From the NCBI RefSeq assembly GCF_017945865.1, contig NZ_CP072829.1:930001-994000 (forward strand): a DNA stretch of 64,000 bases, written 5' to 3'. Shown here piece by piece: positions 20,492 to 29,482 of the stretch; positions within the stretch are counted from its first letter, which is position 1; every line of letters begins with the position of its first letter. The position numbers were made by a program, and so were the translations under genes. The notes below the pieces were generated by a model. It was not told where the DNA came from, did not search any database, and saw nothing but the letters and a program-made list of their open reading frames with translations. The DNA comes from Xiamenia xianingshaonis (lineage in GTDB: Bacteria > Actinomycetota > Coriobacteriia > Coriobacteriales > Eggerthellaceae).

Positions 20492-20671
20492 ATGGCAGTA
20501 CCTAAGCAAAGGAAGGGCCGCGCCCGCGTCCACTCTCGTCGCAGCCAGCATGACAAGATCAGCGCTCCCGCGCGTTCCGTGTGCCCCCAGTGCGGCGAGG
20601 CAAAGCTTCCCCATCGCGTGTGCCCCAATTGCGGCTTCTACAAGAACCGCGAGGTCATCGAGGTCGACTAG
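20492..20671 (+). CDS. rpmF: 50S ribosomal protein L32
   Basis: A 59-residue protein, MAVPKQRKGRARVHSRRSQ at the N-terminus, followed by a four-cysteine zinc ribbon, CPQC and CPNC. This is the standard L32 of a Gram-positive. The start is preceded by GAAGGAG. It lies between DUF177 and plsX, the conserved neighbourhood for this gene. Confidence 0.96.
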   Translation: MAVPKQRKGRARVHSRRSQHDKISAPARSVCPQCGEAKLPHRVCPNCGFYKNREVIEVD

Positions 20672-20778
20672 CCCTCGAGTCGCTATGCCGACGTCACAAA
20701 GCCTCCCAGCCCCCTGCATTTCAGGTGCAAGAGGCTCGGAGGCTTTTCCTGTTGCGCCGAGCAGATAAGGTGAGCCCC

Positions 20779-21798
20779 ATGACCGATCCAAAACAGCCAA
20801 CCCGCACGCTGCACGTCGCAGTCGACGCCATGGGCGGCGACCATGCGCCCGGCGTCGTGCTCGAAGGCGTCGAGGCTGCGCTTGCGGCGAATCCGGCGCT
20901 GTCGGTTGCGCTCGTCGGCGACGCAGACGTTGTCGAGCCGTTCGCCGCGTCCCACGCGCGCTGCCAAGCCGTCGTGTCCACCGAGGTCATCGGCATGGAC
21001 GAGCATCCGGCTGAAGCGGTGCGCCGCAAAAAGGACTCGTCGGTGGTCGTCGGCTGTCGGCTGGTGAAGGAAGGCCGGGCCGAGGGGTTCTTCTCGGCGG
21101 GGTCGACCGGCGCCTGCCTGGCTGCCGGCACGCTCGTGATCGGGCGCGTTAAAGGCGTGTTGCGCCCTGCGCTCGTCACGGTGGTGCCGTCTCCGGTGCG
21201 CCCGATCGTGCTCGGCGACATCGGTGCCAATGCCGACTGCAAGCCCGAATACCTCGTGCAGTTCGCCGTCATGGAAAGCATCTACGCGAACAAGGTTTTG
21301 GGGATCGCGCGTCCCCGCGCGGCTTTGCTCAACATCGGCGCGGAGTCGACGAAAGGCTCGCAGTTCGCACAGGCCGCTTATCGCCTGATGGAGGAAGGGC
21401 TCGACAACTTCGCGGGCAACGCCGAAGGCGGCGACATCTTGACGGCGACCTACGACGTGGTGGTGACCGACGGCTTCACGGGCAACGTGTGCCTGAAGAC
21501 CATTGAGGGCACGGCCAAGGTGCTGCTCGGCGCCGTCAAGGGCGTCATGGGAAAAAGCACGCTCACAAAGCTGGGCGCCCTGCCGCTGGTCGGCCCGCTC
21601 AAAGGCTTGAAAGCGCAGATCAGCCCCGACACGTATGGCGGAGCGCCGCTTTTGGGCCTCAAAGGCGCCCTGCTGGTCGGCCACGGCTCGTCGAACGCCC
21701 AGGCGATTTGCAGCGGGGTGCTGGCGACGGCCAAACTCGTCGAAGAGGGCGTCACGGAAACGATTGCCGACGCGCTGAGCGCGTCCGAGAAACGATAA
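20779..21798 (+). CDS. plsX: Phosphate acyltransferase PlsX
   Basis: A 339-residue PlsX, which converts acyl-ACP to acyl-phosphate for phospholipid synthesis. It has the N-terminal VAVDAMGGDHAPGVV, the FFSAGSTGACLAAGTL block and the conserved VTDGFTGNVCLKT. The start ATG is preceded by a weak AAGGTGAG, and the frame is open upstream through rpmF in another frame. It is followed by rnc, smc and ftsY, the usual Gram-positive order (acpP is missing between plsX and rnc). Confidence 0.94.
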   Translation: MTDPKQPTRTLHVAVDAMGGDHAPGVVLEGVEAALAANPALSVALVGDADVVEPFAASHARCQAVVSTEVIGMDEHPAEAVRRKKDSSVVVGCRLVKEGRAEGFFSAGSTGACLAAGTLVIGRVKGVLRPALVTVVPSPVRPIVLGDIGANADCKPEYLVQFAVMESIYANKVLGIARPRAALLNIGAESTKGSQFAQAAYRLMEEGLDNFAGNAEGGDILTATYDVVVTDGFTGNVCLKTIEGTAKVLLGAVKGVMGKSTLTKLGALPLVGPLKGLKAQISPDTYGGAPLLGLKGALLVGHGSSNAQAICSGVLATAKLVEEGVTETIADALSASEKR

Positions 21799-21824
21799 GC
21801 CCAAGGAAGGCGGAAAACAGACGC

Positions 21825-22793
21825 ATGGAAGATGCCGAGCATAACGAAAACGCCCTGGCTGCCGGCGCGTCTCGGTCGGTGGGGGAGCACGGCTCTCGCC
21901 TCAGCGACCTGGAGCAGCCGGCCTCGCTGACCGAAGAGCAGCAGCGCAAGCTGGCCGACGCGCAAGCCATTTTGGGCTACACGTTCACGCACCAACAGCT
22001 GCTGCTGTCCGCCATCACGCACCCGTCGGCCACGGAAGGCAGGTCGGTCAAGTACTCCTACGAGCGCCTGGAATTCCTCGGCGACAGCATCTTGGGCGCC
22101 ATCGTGTCCACGATCGCCTTCGACCGCTTTACCGAGCTGGACGAAGGCGGCCTTACGCGCATCAAGGTGGCCCTCGTCAGCGGTTCCAGCCTCTCGTCGG
22201 TCGCCGAAAAGCTCGGGTTCGCCGACGTCATCGTGTTCGGCTCGTCGGAAACGGGCACCGGCAAGCGCGGGCTTCACTCGGCGCTCGAAAACGTCTACGA
22301 GGCCGTCGTGGCGGCGCTCTACCTCGACGGCGGCCTGGACGTGGCCATCGACTTCGTCGAAAGCACGCTCGTTCCGCGCATGTCCATCTCCATGGCCCGC
22401 GAGCCGGAAAACCCCAAGAGCGCCCTGCAGGAAAAGCTGCAGGAAGACGGCATCACGCCCACGTACAAGCTTGTGGAAACCCAAGGCCCGCCGCATGACC
22501 GTACGTTCGTGGCGCAGGTGTTCGCCGGCTCGCAGGGGCTGGCCCGCGGCACCGGCCGCACGAAGAAGGAGGCCGAAAGCCAGGCGGCGAAAAGCACGCT
22601 GGCGCGTTTGGGCGAGTTCTTCGGGCTGGGCATGGACAAGCAGGCCAAGGCGGAGAAAGCCGAGGCCGCCAAGCTCGCCAAGGCGGAAAAGGCCGAAGCT
22701 GCCAAGCTCGCGAAAGCCGAAAAGGCCGCCGCGAAAGCCGAAATGAAGGCGCGGAAAAAAAGCGAGCAAGATCGACTCTGGCCGCTCAAGTAG
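21825..22793 (+). CDS. rnc: Ribonuclease III with an Ala/Lys-rich C-terminal tail
   Basis: A 322-residue RNase III, which cleaves double-stranded RNA including rRNA precursors. The catalytic signature ERLEFLGDSILG and the later ALENVYEAVVAALYLDGG are intact. A dsRNA-binding domain follows, with PKSALQEKLQEDG through GTGRTKKEAESQAAKSTLAR. The last 50 residues are an unusual tail built on a repeated KAEKAEAAKLA unit and ending in RKKSEQDRLWPLK. About 40 residues precede the catalytic domain. Canonical enzymes are near 230 residues, so both ends are extended. Confidence 0.93.
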   Translation: MEDAEHNENALAAGASRSVGEHGSRLSDLEQPASLTEEQQRKLADAQAILGYTFTHQQLLLSAITHPSATEGRSVKYSYERLEFLGDSILGAIVSTIAFDRFTELDEGGLTRIKVALVSGSSLSSVAEKLGFADVIVFGSSETGTGKRGLHSALENVYEAVVAALYLDGGLDVAIDFVESTLVPRMSISMAREPENPKSALQEKLQEDGITPTYKLVETQGPPHDRTFVAQVFAGSQGLARGTGRTKKEAESQAAKSTLARLGEFFGLGMDKQAKAEKAEAAKLAKAEKAEAAKLAKAEKAAAKAEMKARKKSEQDRLWPLK

Positions 22794-22802
22794 GCACGCC
22801 CG

Positions 22803-25800
22803 ATGTATCTGAAGTCCCTCGTCCTGAAAGGTTTCAAGTCCTTCGCCGACCGCAGCGTGCTGCCGTTCGAGCCGGGCTTGAACGCGGTCGTCGGTCCGAA
22901 CGGCTCGGGCAAGTCGAACATCTCCGATGCGGTTTTATGGGTGCTCGGCGAGCGCAACGCGAAGCATCTGCGCGGCCAGGCTATGGAAGACGTCATCTTC
23001 GCCGGCTCGACGGCGCGCAAGGCCGTCGGCGTGGCCGAGGTCGACCTCGTGCTCGACAACACCGACGGCACGCTGCCGGTCGACTTTTCGGAAGTGGTTC
23101 TGACGCGGCGGCTCTACCGCACGGGCGAAAGCGAATACCTCATCAACGGCGCCGTGTCGCGGCGGCTGGACGTGCTCGACATCCTGCACGACTCCGGCCT
23201 GGGCACGGGCACGCACTCCATCATCTCGCAGGGCTCCCTCGACTCCATTCTGCAGTCGCGGCCCGAAGACCGGCGGGCGCTGGTGGAAGAGGCCGCCGGC
23301 GTGCTGAAGCACAAGCAGCGCAAAGCGAAGAGCGAACGGAAGCTGGCCTCGATGGATGCGCACCTCGACCGCGTGCGCGACGTGGTCGGCGAGATCGAGC
23401 GCACGCTCAAGCCGCTTGAGCGGAAGGCGAAAAAGGCGCGGTCCTACGCCGAGCTGTCGGCGCGGCTGGCCGAAGCGACGCTGGCGCTTGCCGTCGACGA
23501 TCTGCGGCGGCTGCAGAAGCAGTGGGACGCCGGACAGGCCCGAGAGCGCGCGCTTGCCGAAGAGCAAGAGCAGCGCCGATGCGCCGTGGCGGCGGCGGAA
23601 AAGGCGGTCGAAGAGCTGCAGGAGACCGCGCGGTTGCAGACGGCGGACGCCCACGAGCTGGCCCGCCAGCATCGCAGCGCACTTGCCGCCGTAGAGCGCT
23701 TCGACGGCGTGGCGCTCGTGCTGCGGGAGCGGCGCCGAGCGGCGCGGGAAGCGCAGGAGGCGCAGCTTCTGGCCCAGGAACGCAATCGCGGGCAGCTGGA
23801 CGCGGCGCGGCGTGACCTGGCGGAGGCCGAGGCGGCGCTTTCGGGGCTCACCGCCGAACGCGAGGCTGCCGACGCGGCGGTGCGCGACCTTGAACGGCGT
23901 CGCGACGAGGGCACCGAGCAGCGGCAGGCGTTGGAGCGGGCCATGCGCGACGCCGAGCGCGCCCGGGGCGCCGCCGAGGCGCGGCGCGAGCAAATCCGGC
24001 GCGACCTGGCGAAAACCCAGGAACGCCTGGCCGAGGGCATCGCGCACGCGAAGCTCGTGGAAAGCCGTGGCTCCGAGCTGGAAGAGCGCCTGGAGCAGAC
24101 GACGGCCGACATGGCGGCCGCGGCTGAAGCTCTTGAGCGGGCCGAGCGGTCGCTGGCCGAGCTGGTGGAATCGGAGGGCAAGGCGCGATCCGACGTGGCC
24201 GAAGCGACGCGCAAGCGCGACGCGGCCCGTCGTCTCGTCGACGACCTGCAGGGCGGCATTACGGCGCTTGAAGCCGAGGCCCGCGGCCTTGAAGAGCTGG
24301 AACGCGCCTCGTCGGCCGACTCGCCGGCGCGGCTGTGGCTGCTGGACAATCTGACGTCGTGCGACACGGCCTGTCACGTGCTGTCGCATCATGTGCAGGC
24401 GCCGCCTGCGCTGGAGCCGCTTGTAGAAGCGCTGCTTTCCCGCGACGTGCTCGCGCTCGTGCTGGCCGACGAGGAAAAGGTCGCCTCGGTGGCGGCGCTC
24501 GCGTCGGCTCGCGACGAGGCGGGGCTGGTGACGCTCATTTCTGCCCGCGCCGCAGCAGGGGCGCCGCCTCGCGCCGCCGACGTGGTGCTGCCGGAGGGCG
24601 CCTTTTGGCTCGTGGACCGGCTGCAGGTCGACGCCGATGCCGGCGACGCGGTGAAAGCCCTGCTCGGGGACGTGGTCGTGTGCCCGACGCTCGAGTCGTG
24701 CCTGGCGGCGCGAAGCCTTGGCGCCGGCCTTCGCTTTGCCACGGAGGCAGGCTGCGTGGCGTGGCCGTCGGGCAAGGTCTGCGTGGGCGCGGCGGCGGAT
24801 GCGGGTGATGACGGCGTGCTTGCCCGCTCGCGCAAGCTGCAGGAGGTGCGTGCGCAGGCCGACCGCCAGAGGCGCGAGCTGGAAGCAGCGCGGGAAGCGC
24901 TGCGCCAGGCCGAGGAAGGCCTGCGGGCGGCGCAGGGCGCAAGCTTGAAGCTGGTGGAAGCGCTTGCGACGCTGCGGGGCGCCACCGAAGCGGCTCGCAG
25001 CGACGCGCGAGCGGTCGAAGGGCGCTTGGCCGCGGTGAAGCAGGAATACAGCCAGCTGGAAGCACGCCGCGCCGAGGCGCAGCAGGCCGTTGACGAGGCC
25101 CGCCCGACGGTGGAATCGCTCGAAGGCGAGCTGGAGGCGGCTGTGGCGCAGGCCGGAGACGCGCGCCGGCGCTTCGAGGAATCCAACGCCGCCATCGTTC
25201 CCGTGCGCAAAGAGCTGGCCCAAGTGCGTGATGCCTTGTCCGACGCCAAGCTCAAAGCCGCCACCCTTGGCGAGCGCGAGACGTACAACGAGCGCATGGC
25301 GCAGACGCGCCGCAACGATTTGGAGCGCATCGCCGCAGCCGACCGCCGCGCTCGTCGCGACGTGCTGGAAAAGCGCGTCGTCGAGCGGCGCATTGTACCG
25401 ATCGCCGCGCTTGTCGAAGAGCTGTCCGCCAGCGCCCGCCGCTGGACGCGCGAGCTGGAAGAACGGGCGACTTCGGCCGAAAGCTCGTCGGCGTCGCTGT
25501 ACAACGCCATCGACGAGGCGCGGGCGAATGCGAAGGGGGCGCATGACGCCTTCGACGAGACGAGCAACCGCCTCTCTGAGGTGCGCGTCGAAAAGGGGCG
25601 CCTGGAAATCCAGGTGAACGCGACGGTCGAGGCCATCGTCGAAGGCTGCTCGACGCCGCTTGACCACGCGCTCGAGCTGCCCGAGCTTGAGGACCGCGCC
25701 AGCGTGCAGGAAGAGGCCGCCTCTTTGGAGCGGCGCCTCAAGGCGATGGGCTCCATCAGTCCCGACGCCGTGGAAGAATACGAGGCCGTGCGGCAGCGCT

Positions 25801-26360
25801 ATGACTACCTGGCGGCCCAAGTGGCCGATATGCAAAGCGCCCGCGCCTCGCTCTCGAAGATCGTGCGCGTCATCGACCGTCGCATGAAAGAGGATTTCGA
25901 GCGCACGTATGCCCAGGTGAACGAGAATTTCAAGGAGATCTTCGCCGAGCTGTTCCCGGGCGGGTTCGCCGAGCTTTCGCTCGTGGATCCTGACGACATG
26001 GACAACACCGGCATCGAAGTGGTGGCCCAGCCTCGCGGCAAGCGGATCGCCAAGATGTCGCTCATGTCGGGCGGCGAGAAGTCGCTCACGGCCCTGGCGC
26101 TCCTGTTCGCGGTCTATCGCTGCCGCACGACGCCGTTTTACCTGCTCGACGAGGTGGAGGCGGCGCTTGACGACTCGAACCTGCGCCGGCTTATCGCGTA
26201 TCTGAACAAGCTGCGCGACACCACGCAGCTCATCATGATCACGCATCAGCGGCGCACGATGGAAAGCGCTGACGTGCTGTTCGGCGTGTCCATGCAAAAC
26301 GACGGCGTCACGCGCGTGGTGAGCCAACGGCTCGACAAGGCGCTGGCCTACGCGCAGTAG
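22803..26360 (+). CDS. smc: Chromosome segregation protein SMC
   Basis: A 1185-residue SMC ATPase of the chromosome-condensing complex. The N-terminal Walker A is GPNGSGKSN (about 32-40). Two long coiled coils flank a hinge around residues 510-660. The C-terminal head has the ABC signature LMSGGEKSLTALALLF and Walker B FYLLDEVEAALDDSN. The coiled coils are very Ala/Arg/Glu-rich. The start is nine bases after the rnc stop. The ScpA/ScpB partners are not in the window. Confidence 0.96.
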   Translation: MYLKSLVLKGFKSFADRSVLPFEPGLNAVVGPNGSGKSNISDAVLWVLGERNAKHLRGQAMEDVIFAGSTARKAVGVAEVDLVLDNTDGTLPVDFSEVVLTRRLYRTGESEYLINGAVSRRLDVLDILHDSGLGTGTHSIISQGSLDSILQSRPEDRRALVEEAAGVLKHKQRKAKSERKLASMDAHLDRVRDVVGEIERTLKPLERKAKKARSYAELSARLAEATLALAVDDLRRLQKQWDAGQARERALAEEQEQRRCAVAAAEKAVEELQETARLQTADAHELARQHRSALAAVERFDGVALVLRERRRAAREAQEAQLLAQERNRGQLDAARRDLAEAEAALSGLTAEREAADAAVRDLERRRDEGTEQRQALERAMRDAERARGAAEARREQIRRDLAKTQERLAEGIAHAKLVESRGSELEERLEQTTADMAAAAEALERAERSLAELVESEGKARSDVAEATRKRDAARRLVDDLQGGITALEAEARGLEELERASSADSPARLWLLDNLTSCDTACHVLSHHVQAPPALEPLVEALLSRDVLALVLADEEKVASVAALASARDEAGLVTLISARAAAGAPPRAADVVLPEGAFWLVDRLQVDADAGDAVKALLGDVVVCPTLESCLAARSLGAGLRFATEAGCVAWPSGKVCVGAAADAGDDGVLARSRKLQEVRAQADRQRRELEAAREALRQAEEGLRAAQGASLKLVEALATLRGATEAARSDARAVEGRLAAVKQEYSQLEARRAEAQQAVDEARPTVESLEGELEAAVAQAGDARRRFEESNAAIVPVRKELAQVRDALSDAKLKAATLGERETYNERMAQTRRNDLERIAAADRRARRDVLEKRVVERRIVPIAALVEELSASARRWTRELEERATSAESSSASLYNAIDEARANAKGAHDAFDETSNRLSEVRVEKGRLEIQVNATVEAIVEGCSTPLDHALELPELEDRASVQEEAASLERRLKAMGSISPDAVEEYEAVRQRYDYLAAQVADMQSARASLSKIVRVIDRRMKEDFERTYAQVNENFKEIFAELFPGGFAELSLVDPDDMDNTGIEVVAQPRGKRIAKMSLMSGGEKSLTALALLFAVYRCRTTPFYLLDEVEAALDDSNLRRLIAYLNKLRDTTQLIMITHQRRTMESADVLFGVSMQNDGVTRVVSQRLDKALAYAQ

Positions 26361-26491
26361 GTGCGGGCGGCGGTGTCGGTCGCGTTTGCTGCGGGCGTGG
26401 CGGGCTTGGCGCTGCGTGCCGGCTGCGGGCCGGCCGGACGCCGCGGGGCGCGGCGGCGCCGGTGCGCTGGCGCGACGGGGTGGCGGTGCTG

Positions 26492-26497
26492 TACAAT
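26492..26497 (+). promoter_or_regulatory. -10 element TACAAT upstream of ftsY
   Basis: TACAAT lies 30 bases before the ftsY start, in a 166-bp gap after smc. No clear -35 is visible. Similar TACAAT boxes precede serA and the Fic gene. Confidence 0.4.
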
Positions 26498-26526
26498 CGC
26501 TGCACGACCAGACGGAAAGGATGACG

Positions 26527-27957
26527 ATGGGCTTTTTCGACCGCATCAGCGAAGGGCTTCGCAGCTCGCGCGACAAGTTCAAGGAATCGATGAACGTCCT
26601 GCTCGACCGCGGGCCGGACTTGGACGAAGGCTTTTGGGAAGAGCTGGAAGAGACGCTCATCTTGTCGGACGTCGGCGGGCCCGCCGCGCTCGACATCGTG
26701 GAGCGGCTGCGCGACCAGGCGACGCGCCGGGCGCTGCCGGACGCCTATGCGGTGCTCGATTTGCTCAATGACGAGATTTCCGCCACGTTCACGCCTGGCG
26801 GCGACGAGATCCTTGGCGGCGAGCCTGCCGTGGTGCTGTTCGTGGGCATCAACGGCACGGGCAAGACCACGACGGTTGGCAAAATCGCCAAAGAACAGAC
26901 CGACTGTGGCCGGGCCGTCATTCTCGGGTCGGCGGACACGTTTCGCGCGGCGGCCATCGAGCAGCTGGAAGTGTGGGCGCGCCGCGCCGACGTGGAAATG
27001 GTCACGCGCGAACGCGGGTCCGATCCGGCGAGCGTGTGCTTCGACACGCTGGAACGCGCCGAGGCAGACGGGTGCGACCTGGTGCTCATCGACACGGCGG
27101 GGCGTCTGCACACGTCGGCCGACTTGATGCGCGAGCTTGAAAAGGTTGTGAACGTGGTGCGTAAGCGCTCGACGCTTCCGGTGTACACGGTGCTCGTGAT
27201 CGACGCGACCACCGGGCAGAACGGGCTTCAGCAGGCCCAGGAGTTCAACCGGGCGCTTGATTTGGACGCGCTCATCGTGACGAAGCTCGACGGTTCGGCG
27301 AAGGGCGGCATCGCGCTGGCCGTGTCGCACGAGCTGGGACTTCCGATCATCAAAGTGGGCGTGGGCGAGGGTATCGACGACCTGCGCGACTTCGACGCCC
27401 ACGACTTCGCGAGCGCCTTGATCGGGGACTTCGACGAGCGCTACGACGACGAGGACGCCTACGAGGGCGAGAACGTGAAGGAAGCGGCCATCACGGCGGG
27501 CGAGCGCCGTCGCGACGTCATCGAGGGCGCCCGTGCGAACGTCGAGCGGGCGGCGGCCCAAGCGCAGGCCCAGGTGCAGGTCATCGCGGCAGAGGATGTG
27601 GCAGACGCAGAAGTCGAAGCGTCGGCGGCGGGTACCGTCGACGCGGAGGGTGCAGGCGCGGCAGCGCAAGCCGGCGAGTCGGCCGAGGTCGCCGAAGTGG
27701 CGCCTGCGGGCGAGCCGGCCGCGGAAGCGGCGGGGACCTGGCCGGACGCGGAAGAAGCGGTCGACGAGGCGCTTGGCCCGGATCAGGAGCCCTTGGAAGG
27801 TGTGGCGCCTGACGAAGAGCAGCGCATTGAGGACGCGCCCGAGGCCGAAAGCGAAGCCGACGCAGCGCAAGAGGCTGATCAGGAGGCAGATGCGCAAAAG
27901 GCTGCCGACGAGCAAAAGCCGCCCAAGAAGAAGCACTTCTGGGAGCGCTGGTTTTAA
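26527..27957 (+). CDS. ftsY: Signal recognition particle receptor FtsY with C-terminal acidic domain
   Basis: A 476-residue SRP receptor GTPase, which docks ribosome-SRP complexes at the membrane. The NG domain begins at residue 1 (MGFFDRISEGL). The GTPase motifs are GINGTGKTTTVGKIA (108-122), DTAGRLHTS, TKLDGSAKGG and GVGEGIDDL (about 278-286). The usual N-terminal acidic A domain is absent. Instead about 170 Ala/Glu/Asp-rich residues follow the NG core and end in PKKKHFWERWF, a basic-aromatic tail suited to membrane contact. I chose the second ATG because GGAAAGG abuts the first, six bases upstream. Confidence 0.93.
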   Translation: MGFFDRISEGLRSSRDKFKESMNVLLDRGPDLDEGFWEELEETLILSDVGGPAALDIVERLRDQATRRALPDAYAVLDLLNDEISATFTPGGDEILGGEPAVVLFVGINGTGKTTTVGKIAKEQTDCGRAVILGSADTFRAAAIEQLEVWARRADVEMVTRERGSDPASVCFDTLERAEADGCDLVLIDTAGRLHTSADLMRELEKVVNVVRKRSTLPVYTVLVIDATTGQNGLQQAQEFNRALDLDALIVTKLDGSAKGGIALAVSHELGLPIIKVGVGEGIDDLRDFDAHDFASALIGDFDERYDDEDAYEGENVKEAAITAGERRRDVIEGARANVERAAAQAQAQVQVIAAEDVADAEVEASAAGTVDAEGAGAAAQAGESAEVAEVAPAGEPAAEAAGTWPDAEEAVDEALGPDQEPLEGVAPDEEQRIEDAPEAESEADAAQEADQEADAQKAADEQKPPKKKHFWERWF

Positions 27958-27977
27958 GGAGGTGCTGGCGGCTTGAC

Positions 27978-28016
27978 TCAGCGTTTCCCTCGGAAATGCT
28001 GACCAATTCCATCAGC
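27978..28016. repeat. Copy 2 of the dispersed repeat, with an inverted partner end
   Basis: TCAGCGTTTCC (27978-27988) faces GGAAATGCTGA (27992-28002), and the core CTGACCAATTCCA then leads into TCAGC (28012-28016) and TTTT. The arrangement looks like two repeat ends head to head. It sits between the convergent ftsY and MBL genes and can also fold as a weak terminator. Confidence 0.5.
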
Positions 28017-28045
28017 TTTTGGTTCGCATGGCGGCGCTCGGAGAC

Positions 28046-28870
28046 CTACCCCGTGCTGACGAGCCGGTCTTGGAAGGCGACCGACACGCTGACGTCGTGG
28101 CCGGCCGAAGCCGCAGCGCGTTCGAAGCCTTCGCGCGGCAGGCGGTAGGTGTTGTTGTTTCGCGACACGTGCATGGCGACGACGGCTTCAAGCCGTCCGG
28201 CCCCGTCTTCCGTCAGCAGCTTCGCAAGTTCGTCGCAGGCCTGGTCGTTCGACAGGTGCCCGGTCTGCGACCCGACCCGCTGTTTGAGGTAGAAGGGGTA
28301 CGGGCCGTTCGCAAGCATGTCGACGTCGTGGTTCGACTCCAGCGCCAGCGTGTGCACGCTGCGCAGCGCATCATGGGCCTCAGGCGTCACGACGCCCGAA
28401 TCGGTCAGGTAGCCGAGCGCCTTGCCCGAGCATTCGACGCGAAAGCCGCACGATGCCGCCGCATCGTGGCTGGTCGGAAACGCGACGACTTCCATGCCGG
28501 CCGCCGACACGGGATCGTCCCAGGAAAGCCGGCGCTGGTCGGTCGTCTCGGCGAGTCGGCGCAGCTCCGACGAGAACAGCAGCACCTCATCGAGCGCGTA
28601 CACGGGCGGCGTGCATCCCAGCTTGCCAAGCCCGCGCAGCGTCACGCCGAGGCCTTTGGTATGGTCGGTGTGGTCGTGCGTGACGAAGACGGCCTCGATG
28701 GCGCGCGGGTCGACGCCGGCCTCGGCGCAGCGGCCCAGAAAGTCGCGCTTGCAGATGCCACAGTCGATGGCGATGCAGCGTCCCGTGCGCACGTCCTCGA
28801 TCACGGCTGCATTGCCCGCACTCCCGCTCGCCAGTACATGCAGCCTCAAAACATCGTTCGCCATCGCCAT
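28046..28870 (-). CDS. MBL-fold metallohydrolase, YycJ/WalJ-like
   Basis: A 274-residue metallo-beta-lactamase-fold protein. It begins LRLHVLASGSAGNAAVIE and has the metal motif THDHTDHTKG, then LGYLTDSG and LALESNHD, which closely follow the YycJ/WalJ pattern. WalJ proteins are proposed nucleases acting in mismatch repair or replication-cell wall coordination. No WalRK genes are near, so the role is inferred from family only. The ATG at 28870 has GAAAGG upstream on the minus strand; the frame is open further upstream. Confidence 0.85.
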   Translation of the reverse strand: MAMANDVLRLHVLASGSAGNAAVIEDVRTGRCIAIDCGICKRDFLGRCAEAGVDPRAIEAVFVTHDHTDHTKGLGVTLRGLGKLGCTPPVYALDEVLLFSSELRRLAETTDQRRLSWDDPVSAAGMEVVAFPTSHDAAASCGFRVECSGKALGYLTDSGVVTPEAHDALRSVHTLALESNHDVDMLANGPYPFYLKQRVGSQTGHLSNDQACDELAKLLTEDGAGRLEAVVAMHVSRNNNTYRLPREGFERAAASAGHDVSVSVAFQDRLVSTG

Positions 28871-29482
28871 GTATCGCCTTTCGCTTTCGTGTTTCTCGCG
28901 ACCATTGTACCCGACCGCCGTTCCACAACGCCGGGTGAAGGCCTTCTCGGGGTGCGCCTTGCGCCCGTCGGGCTCGTCTGCCCGGGGTTGAAGGCCCGGA
29001 GCGCCGGCAGGGGCTCTGCTTCCGATAGACATGGAGATATTGTGTACTGGAGATTATTGCCGGCAAAAACAAGGCTTTTTGCATCAAATGGCCCGCTTCG
29101 AATATTTTTGCATACCCTTCGTGGAGCAATCGATGCCGAATCGCACCGGTTTGGGGCAAGAATCGCCGGAACAGACGCAGACCAGCCCCTTTTTCCGGCC
29201 AACAAGGTCGCTTGTCGACAAAAATGATGCAGCAACGGGCGTTAAGTTCTCCCAAAATCTCAACTACATAATTCCTACATATCTCCAATCGCCAACTTAT
29301 GCAAATTGACTAGGTTTTTATGCAAAACCGCAGGATTGGCCGTCTGCGGGGCGGTCGACTGGCCGATTCAGGGCGCTTTGACCACGGAGTGCCGTCGGCT
29401 AACGAGCGGGGATTCATACTGCCTGTCGGATTCTGCCAGATCCTGCGGGGCTTACGCGGGTCGGTTGCCGTACAATGGCAGC
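28871..29482. other. 612-bp intergenic region, AT-richer than its surroundings
   Basis: No convincing gene lies between the divergent MBL and Fic genes. The part at about 29030-29330 is clearly AT-rich compared with its neighbours. It contains two pieces of near repetition, GCTTTTTGCAT (29071-29081) and TATTTTTGCAT (29103-29113). Small open frames here have no ribosome sites. It may be the remnant of an insertion or a control region. Confidence 0.4.

Noticed and set aside
22935-26696. A 1253-codon minus-strand open frame
   Set aside because: It is antisense to smc and has only Arg/Leu/Gln-rich sequence.
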